Part shown: positions 6,632-10,723 of the stretch, one piece after another | How the letters are laid out: the number at the start of each line of letters is the position of its first letter | How positions within the stretch are numbered: the first letter of the stretch is position 1 | Assembly: GCA_002385545.1 (NCBI GenBank) | Contig: DGDR01000069.1 | Location: 1 to 10,723, forward strand | Direction: 5' to 3' | Length of the DNA: 10,723 nucleotides | From: Clostridium sp. UBA3947 | GTDB taxonomy: Bacteria > Bacillota > Clostridia > Clostridiales > Clostridiaceae | Translations under genes and position numbers: made by a program | The notes under the pieces: model-generated | The model's input: only the letters and a program-made list of their open reading frames with translations | Databases searched by the model: none | Told to the model about the DNA's origin: nothing

Positions 6632-7044
6632 TGGACTCTGAAAAACTAAAGAGTATAATGCTGAAGGAAAAGGATGCTTTGGAGAAGCTACTTTCTTTAT
6701 TGGAAGAACAGCATAAATTATTGTTGGGGAATAATGTTTTTGAATTAGAAGGAATGGTTAGCAAAATACAGGAAGCTAATAAAGTAATTGCGGAACTTGA
6801 AGTGGAGAGAAGAAAAGAAACAGCTGGTAAAGAAATGAGCGAATTTGTGAAAGAGTCAAAGAATTTAGAATTGGAAAATATTTATCGCAATATAAAAAGA
6901 TTATTATCAGAGTTACAGCTACAAAAGGATACAAACGAAGCTCTAATTAAGCAAGGTTTAGGTTTTAGTACTAGAATATTAAATATTTTAACACCAGATA
7001 GAAATACAAAAACCTATAATTCATACGGAAAACTTAGAAGATAG
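6631..7044 (+). CDS. flgN: FlgN-family flagellar export chaperone for FlgK and FlgL
   Basis: FlgN binds the C-terminal ends of the hook-filament junction proteins FlgK and FlgL in the cytoplasm and delivers them to the export gate. The 137-residue product is almost wholly helical and rich in Leu, Glu and Lys, with heptad-like coiled-coil patterns (KDALEKLLSLLEEQHKLLL near the N-terminus, LENIYRNIKRLLSELQLQ in the middle). Such sequences are weakly conserved, so the call rests largely on size, helical pattern and position between flgM and flgK, its expected client. The start overlaps the flgM stop (TAATG) and AAAGGGAGAG (6614-6623) precedes it. The flgK ribosome binding site overlaps its stop codon. 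Confidence 0.87.
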   Translation: MDSEKLKSIMLKEKDALEKLLSLLEEQHKLLLGNNVFELEGMVSKIQEANKVIAELEVERRKETAGKEMSEFVKESKNLELENIYRNIKRLLSELQLQKDTNEALIKQGLGFSTRILNILTPDRNTKTYNSYGKLRR

Positions 7045-7054
7045 AGGTGAAAGA

Positions 7055-8872
7055 ATGTCGGGATTATTTAATACTTTTAACATAGCAAAGAGAGGTTTAT
7101 TTGTTCAGCAAAGGGCCATTGAAGTTACTTCACACAATATTGCCAATGCTAATACAGAAGGCTATTCTAGACAAAGAGTTGAAATTCAAACTACTAGACC
7201 TTTTGGAATGCCTACTTTAAATAGTAAAGCGGAACCAGGACAGATTGGTACTGGTGCTGAAGTAGCAGCTATTCAAAGAATAAGGGATACCTTTATAGAT
7301 TATCAGGTTAGAACTGAAACTAGTACCTTTGGTCAATATCAGGCTAGAGAAAAGTTTTTAGAAGAAATCGAAAGTATATTTAACGAGCCTTCTGAAACTG
7401 GAATTTCTACATTAATTGGTAAGTTCTTTGATTCCTGGCAACAGCTCTCTAAGCAAGCTAATAGTTCTAATGCTAGAACTGTGGTGGCTCAACAGTCTGC
7501 AGCCTTAGCAGATGAATTGAACCATACCTATACTCAGCTTAAAAATTTAAAGGAGAATGCCAGCTCATTAATTAGAAGCTCCGTATTTGAAATTAATAAC
7601 TTGTTAAATCAATTAGATCAAATTAACCAGCAGATTATTGGTGTTAAAGTTGCTGGTAATATGCCTAACGATTTAATGGACAGGCGTGATTTACTTTTAG
7701 ACCAACTTAGTGAAAAATTTAATATTAACATAGATAAAAAATCCTTTGAAGGTTTTGATGTAAAACCTGTTGATACACAAGATGTAAAGGATGGCTTTGT
7801 ATTAAAATCAGAAAATAACGGTGATGCTAAGAGATTTTCATATATAACTAATATTGAAGACCTAGGGGGAGGTAACTATAAGCTTACCTATTACAAGCTA
7901 GGCGATATGACTTCTGAAGGTAATAAGATGACTCTTATTGTTACAGGTTTAGATGAAGCAGCAGTGAAGGAGATTTCGGAAACTCGAGTGCTTTGGGCCT
8001 CTCAGGACGGAACTGCAATAAAGGGAGATGGTTGGGAAATTAAAGATGGGGCTACTGTTTCCTATGCTGAATTGCAATTATTTCAACCTTCCTCTGGTGA
8101 ATTAAAGGGATATATGTCTGTAATGTCAGATATCGAAAGTTATATGGATCAGCTAAACAGTGTAGCAAAAGCTTTAGCTTTCACTGTTAATGCAGTACAC
8201 AGCGGTATGACAGATGTAACTTCCGCAGGGGACCCTGCAAAAGATTTTGTGCCTTTCTTTGTAAATAGTCAGGTAGCAGAATATAGTAATGGTATTTTAA
8301 ATAATCTAGATGCTGTATTGGCTGCAGAAAAGAACATAACGGCAGAAAATATTAGCGTAAATGTAGAACTTTTAAAAGACGTTATGAAGATTAAAACTAG
8401 AACACATGACAATGAGTTTGATTATACAAAGAATAATAACGTAGACGGTGAATCTGATGGTGAAAGAGCAAAAGCTATAGCAGCACTTAGATATACTTTA
8501 ATAAAAGTTCAGGATTTTGGAATTAATATTAATGAAAGAAAAGATTTATTTGATCCTCTTAAAGGTGGAAGTGTTCTAACAAATAATGGTATGACTATTA
8601 AAGATAACACTAATGGTACTACTATAGATAATTACTTTAAAGATACTATTGATAAATTAGGGGTCCAGACACAGGAGGCTAAAAGAATAGTAAAGAATCA
8701 GCAATCCTTGTTGGATAGTTTCACTGAAACTAGACTTAGTATATCTGGTGTTTCTTTAGATGAAGAAATGACAAATTTAATTCAATTTCAACATGCATAT
8801 CAGGCTAATGCAAAAATAATCAATACGGTAGATGAATTATTAGATGTTATTATTAATGGTTTAGTAAGATAG
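7055..8872 (+). CDS. flgK: FlgK, hook-filament junction protein 1 (HAP1)
   Basis: FlgK is exported through the flagellar channel and forms the first ring between hook and filament. The 605-residue protein has the flagellar rod/hook N-terminal motif TSHNIANANTEGYSRQRV (25-42) and the matching C-terminal helix with LDEEMTNLIQFQHAYQANAK (about 568-587), then IINTVDELLDVIINGL. These two ends form the D0/D1 coiled coils. The middle (about 230-480) is the variable surface-exposed D2/D3 region. There is no classical signal peptide, as expected for a type III export substrate. The start follows GAGGTGA (7044-7050). The length is within the family range. Confidence 0.97.
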   Translation: MSGLFNTFNIAKRGLFVQQRAIEVTSHNIANANTEGYSRQRVEIQTTRPFGMPTLNSKAEPGQIGTGAEVAAIQRIRDTFIDYQVRTETSTFGQYQAREKFLEEIESIFNEPSETGISTLIGKFFDSWQQLSKQANSSNARTVVAQQSAALADELNHTYTQLKNLKENASSLIRSSVFEINNLLNQLDQINQQIIGVKVAGNMPNDLMDRRDLLLDQLSEKFNINIDKKSFEGFDVKPVDTQDVKDGFVLKSENNGDAKRFSYITNIEDLGGGNYKLTYYKLGDMTSEGNKMTLIVTGLDEAAVKEISETRVLWASQDGTAIKGDGWEIKDGATVSYAELQLFQPSSGELKGYMSVMSDIESYMDQLNSVAKALAFTVNAVHSGMTDVTSAGDPAKDFVPFFVNSQVAEYSNGILNNLDAVLAAEKNITAENISVNVELLKDVMKIKTRTHDNEFDYTKNNNVDGESDGERAKAIAALRYTLIKVQDFGININERKDLFDPLKGGSVLTNNGMTIKDNTNGTTIDNYFKDTIDKLGVQTQEAKRIVKNQQSLLDSFTETRLSISGVSLDEEMTNLIQFQHAYQANAKIINTVDELLDVIINGLVR

Positions 8873-8874
8873 TA

Positions 8875-8893
8875 AAAAGAGGTGATAAATTTG
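8875..8893 (+). promoter_or_regulatory. Ribosome binding site that fixes flgL at a TTG start
   Basis: AAAGAGGTGAT (8875-8885) is a strong Shine-Dalgarno sequence. The GTG at 8882 lies inside it and so cannot be the start; the TTG at 8891, five bases after it, is well placed and gives the family N-terminus MRVTNKML. Confidence 0.85.
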
Positions 8894-9907
8894 AGAGTAA
8901 CCAATAAGATGTTATCAACTAGCTTTTTGAGAGATATGAGCAACAATCTTTCAAACTTACAAGAAATTCAGCAGCAAATGACTTCTGGGAAAGAAATAAG
9001 AAGACCATCAGACAATCCTTTTAAGGTAGCTAGATCTATGCAGCTTTACAGTAATATTAATGCTAATAAACAGTATAAGGAGAATATTAGCGATACTATA
9101 AATTGGTTGGATACCACAGATACTGCTTTAGGTCAGGCAGGAAATGTTTTGCAAAGAGTCAGAGAACTTCTTATATCTGCCGGCAATGCTTCCTATAGCG
9201 AAAGTGAGAGAAAAGCTATCAAAGATGAAATTAATGAAAAAATAGGTGAACTTGCACAAATTTTGAACACTAATTTCGATGGTAAATATATATTTGGCGG
9301 TACAAGAGCTACTACAAAACCTGTAGGTGCAGCTCCAGATGCAAGTACTAACAATACAAAGCTTTTTTATAACTCTAGAAGCGGATCAGAGCTAGAACTA
9401 AATTCTACAGATGTAAATGTTCAAAATGAACTGGCCATGATTAAAACTAAAATGTCTGTAGAAATATCACAGGGAGTAAGCATGGAATATAACGTAACTG
9501 CAGCGGATGTACTTCAATTTACCAGTGAAGATGGAACTCAATATAATTTAATGGAGCTTTTAACCAACATAACTAATCATTTAGATGGAAAAGATAATAA
9601 TGGTAACCCTGATACTGGTAAAGCACTAGAGCTAATTAATACAAGTGACCTTAAAGGTATAACAGATGCTATTAATAATCTGCTTAAAATTCGTTCTGAA
9701 GTAGGAGCTAAGCAAAATAGAATGGAAAGTGCTAAGTTTAGAAATGAAGAGGAAACCTACAACATGAAAGAAATTCTTTCAGAAACTGAGGATATAGATA
9801 TAACTGAAAAAACTATGGAATACGCTATTATGCAGACAGTTTACATTGCATCCTTACAAACTAGTGCAAGAGTACTTCAACCAACCTTGATGGATTATCT
9901 AGGTTAG
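8891..9907 (+). CDS. flgL: FlgL, hook-filament junction protein 3 (HAP3)
   Basis: FlgL forms the second junction ring, between FlgK and the flagellin filament. It is a flagellin-like protein exported through the flagellum. With the TTG start at 8891 the product is 338 residues. The N-terminal flagellin-type domain reads MRVTNKMLSTSFLRDM, then QQQMTSGKEIRRPSDNP at 27-43, the highly conserved FlgL/flagellin motif. The C-terminal domain contains NRMESAKFRNEEETYNMKEI and ends VYIASLQTSARVLQPTLMDYL. A GTG at 8882 would add three residues but lies in the ribosome binding site. It follows flgK by 18 nt and precedes fliW by 14 nt. Confidence 0.96.
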   Translation: MRVTNKMLSTSFLRDMSNNLSNLQEIQQQMTSGKEIRRPSDNPFKVARSMQLYSNINANKQYKENISDTINWLDTTDTALGQAGNVLQRVRELLISAGNASYSESERKAIKDEINEKIGELAQILNTNFDGKYIFGGTRATTKPVGAAPDASTNNTKLFYNSRSGSELELNSTDVNVQNELAMIKTKMSVEISQGVSMEYNVTAADVLQFTSEDGTQYNLMELLTNITNHLDGKDNNGNPDTGKALELINTSDLKGITDAINNLLKIRSEVGAKQNRMESAKFRNEEETYNMKEILSETEDIDITEKTMEYAIMQTVYIASLQTSARVLQPTLMDYLG

Positions 9908-9921
9908 ATAGGAGAGGTAAA

Positions 9922-10347
9922 ATGAAATTTCAAACTACGCATCATGGAATAATAGAATATGATGAAGCTGATGTAATAATTTTCAAAAAAGGTTTACCTG
10001 GATTTGAAGGACTATCAAAATTTGTGTTATTTCCTGTAGAAGGAAATGAAGTGTTTAATATTTTACATTCTATAGAGGATCCTGATATAGGTTTGGTGAC
10101 CATAAGTCCTTTTAGTATTGATGAGTCATATGAGGTTGAACTTAAGGATGGAGTGATTAAGAGGCTTAATATAGAAAAGCCAGAAGATGTATTGATACAG
10201 AACACAGTAACACTACATTCAAAGGTAGAAAATATTACAGTAAATTTAAAGGCACCAATAGTAATAAATATAAGTAACAAATCAGGGGAACAAATAATAT
10301 TAGATAGTGACAAATATCTGATCAAACATCCTTTAGTTCAGGAGTGA
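9922..10347 (+). CDS. fliW: FliW, flagellar assembly factor and CsrA antagonist
   Basis: In Bacillus subtilis FliW binds either flagellin or CsrA. When flagellin leaves the cell, free FliW captures CsrA and relieves repression of flagellin translation. The 141-residue product has the FliW features IIEYDEADVIIFKKGLPGFE (about 10-29), a central ILHSIEDPDIGLVTISPF (about 49-66) and a C-terminal VNLKAPIVIN (about 107-116). The start follows AGGAGAGG. It is 5 nt upstream of csrA, the partner it regulates, which supports the assignment strongly. Positions in the protein are estimates by eye. Confidence 0.96.
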   Translation: MKFQTTHHGIIEYDEADVIIFKKGLPGFEGLSKFVLFPVEGNEVFNILHSIEDPDIGLVTISPFSIDESYEVELKDGVIKRLNIEKPEDVLIQNTVTLHSKVENITVNLKAPIVINISNKSGEQIILDSDKYLIKHPLVQE

Positions 10348-10352
10348 TAATT

Positions 10353-10571
10353 ATGTTAGTTATAACAAGAAAAAAGGGAGAATCTCTTTTAATTGGTGAT
10401 GATATAGAAATTACAGTGGTTAAAGTTGATGACGGCTCTGTTAAATTAGCTATTAATGCACCTAGGGATATTACTATATTAAGAAAAGAACTTTACAAAG
10501 AAGTAGAAGAAGAAAACAAGACAGCAGCAGTTTTTAATTTAGATTTGTTAAAAAATATAAAGAAAAAATAG
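10353..10571 (+). CDS. csrA: CsrA, post-transcriptional regulator (RNA-binding)
   Basis: CsrA is a dimeric RNA-binding protein that recognises ANGGA motifs, often over ribosome binding sites, and in Gram-positive flagellates represses flagellin (hag) translation. The 72-residue product begins MLVITRKKGESLLIGDDIEI, the canonical N-terminus, and continues with VKLAINAPRDITILRKELYKE. The RNA-contacting Arg44 is kept; residue 4 is Ile where Leu is common. The C-terminal extension (about 50-72, rich in Glu, Lys and Asn) has the length typical of the Gram-positive form that FliW binds. I chose the ATG at 10353 with AGGAGTGAT (10340-10348) upstream. A GTG at 10344 would add MII and lies in that site. 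Confidence 0.96.
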   Translation: MLVITRKKGESLLIGDDIEITVVKVDDGSVKLAINAPRDITILRKELYKEVEEENKTAAVFNLDLLKNIKKK

Positions 10572-10596
10572 TAAGTAGTATTAAGAGGTGAATAAT

Positions 10597-10723
10597 ATGG
10601 AAGTTATGAAAACTGGTCAAGGAAGACTAATACAAACAGCAAACCTCAACTTGGAAGGTCAAAATAATACTAGCAATATAAATAATGAATTAATAGAGGC
10701 TAAATACGACGGAGAAACAGAAC
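10597..10723 (+). CDS. Start of an unidentified flagellar-cluster gene, 3'-truncated (possibly flaG)
   Basis: An ATG at 10597 follows AGAGGTGA (10583-10590) and opens a frame that runs to the window end without a stop. The 42 visible residues begin MEVMKTGQGRLIQTANLNLE and are rich in Asn, Gln and Thr, with no signal peptide. I do not recognise the family with certainty. In clostridial clusters the gene after csrA is often a FlaG-like protein or part of the fliS/fliD filament-assembly group, and a short polar N-terminal region would suit FlaG. It does not start like flagellin, which begins with a MxIxxN-type motif. It lies 25 nt after csrA with no terminator between, so it is probably in the same transcript. 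Confidence 0.6.
   Translation, partial: MEVMKTGQGRLIQTANLNLEGQNNTSNINNELIEAKYDGETE

Noticed and set aside
10597..10623. Two ANGGA motifs (ATGGA at 10597, AAGGA at 10619) early in the last gene as possible CsrA sites
   Set aside because: The five-base motif is very common in AG-rich sequence, neither copy covers the Shine-Dalgarno, and no hairpin presents GGA in a loop.

Overview
The window is a chemotaxis and flagellar gene block from an AT-rich, Gram-positive anaerobe of the Clostridium type. This rests on the AT-rich codon use (AGA for arginine, many AAT/ATA codons), strong AGGAGG-type ribosome binding sites, a FliY-type motor switch protein with CheC domains, CheC itself, a FliW-CsrA pair, and a gene order (cheR-cheA-cheC-cheY-cheW-fliM-fliY, then flgM-flgN-flgK-flgL-fliW-csrA) that I recall from motile clostridia. 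I cannot name a species. Every gene is on the plus strand.

Left unit (1-6268): a 5'-truncated cheR, then cheA, cheC, cheY, cheW, fliM and fliY, with short gaps or overlaps. Together they encode the receptor methyltransferase, the CheA kinase, its CheW coupling protein, the CheY messenger, one soluble CheY-P phosphatase (CheC), and two switch proteins (FliM, FliY) that read and, in the case of FliY, dephosphorylate CheY-P at the motor. The unit ends in a clear intrinsic terminator (perfect 9-bp stem, 5-nt loop, U-rich tail).

Right unit (about 6298-10723): a good sigma-28 (SigD/FliA) type promoter lies between the terminator and flgM. It is followed by flgM (anti-sigma-28), flgN (chaperone), flgK and flgL (hook-filament junction), fliW and csrA (flagellin-homeostasis switch), and the first 42 codons of another gene. 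This is a typical late flagellar cluster: the sigma-28 inhibitor, junction proteins and post-transcriptional control of flagellin are probably made together once the hook is finished.

The first ten bases equal the 3' end of the Tn5 mosaic end used in transposase-based library preparation. They create a false in-frame stop at positions 1-3 and are probably not genomic. The window looks like a whole contig whose edges cut cheR and the last gene. I found no mobile element, CRISPR, RNA gene or defence system, and nothing that amounts to a new system. The points worth a second look are the adapter remnant, the two-unit promoter/terminator architecture, the unusual cheW initiation region, the redundancy of CheY-P phosphatases, and the unidentified last gene.
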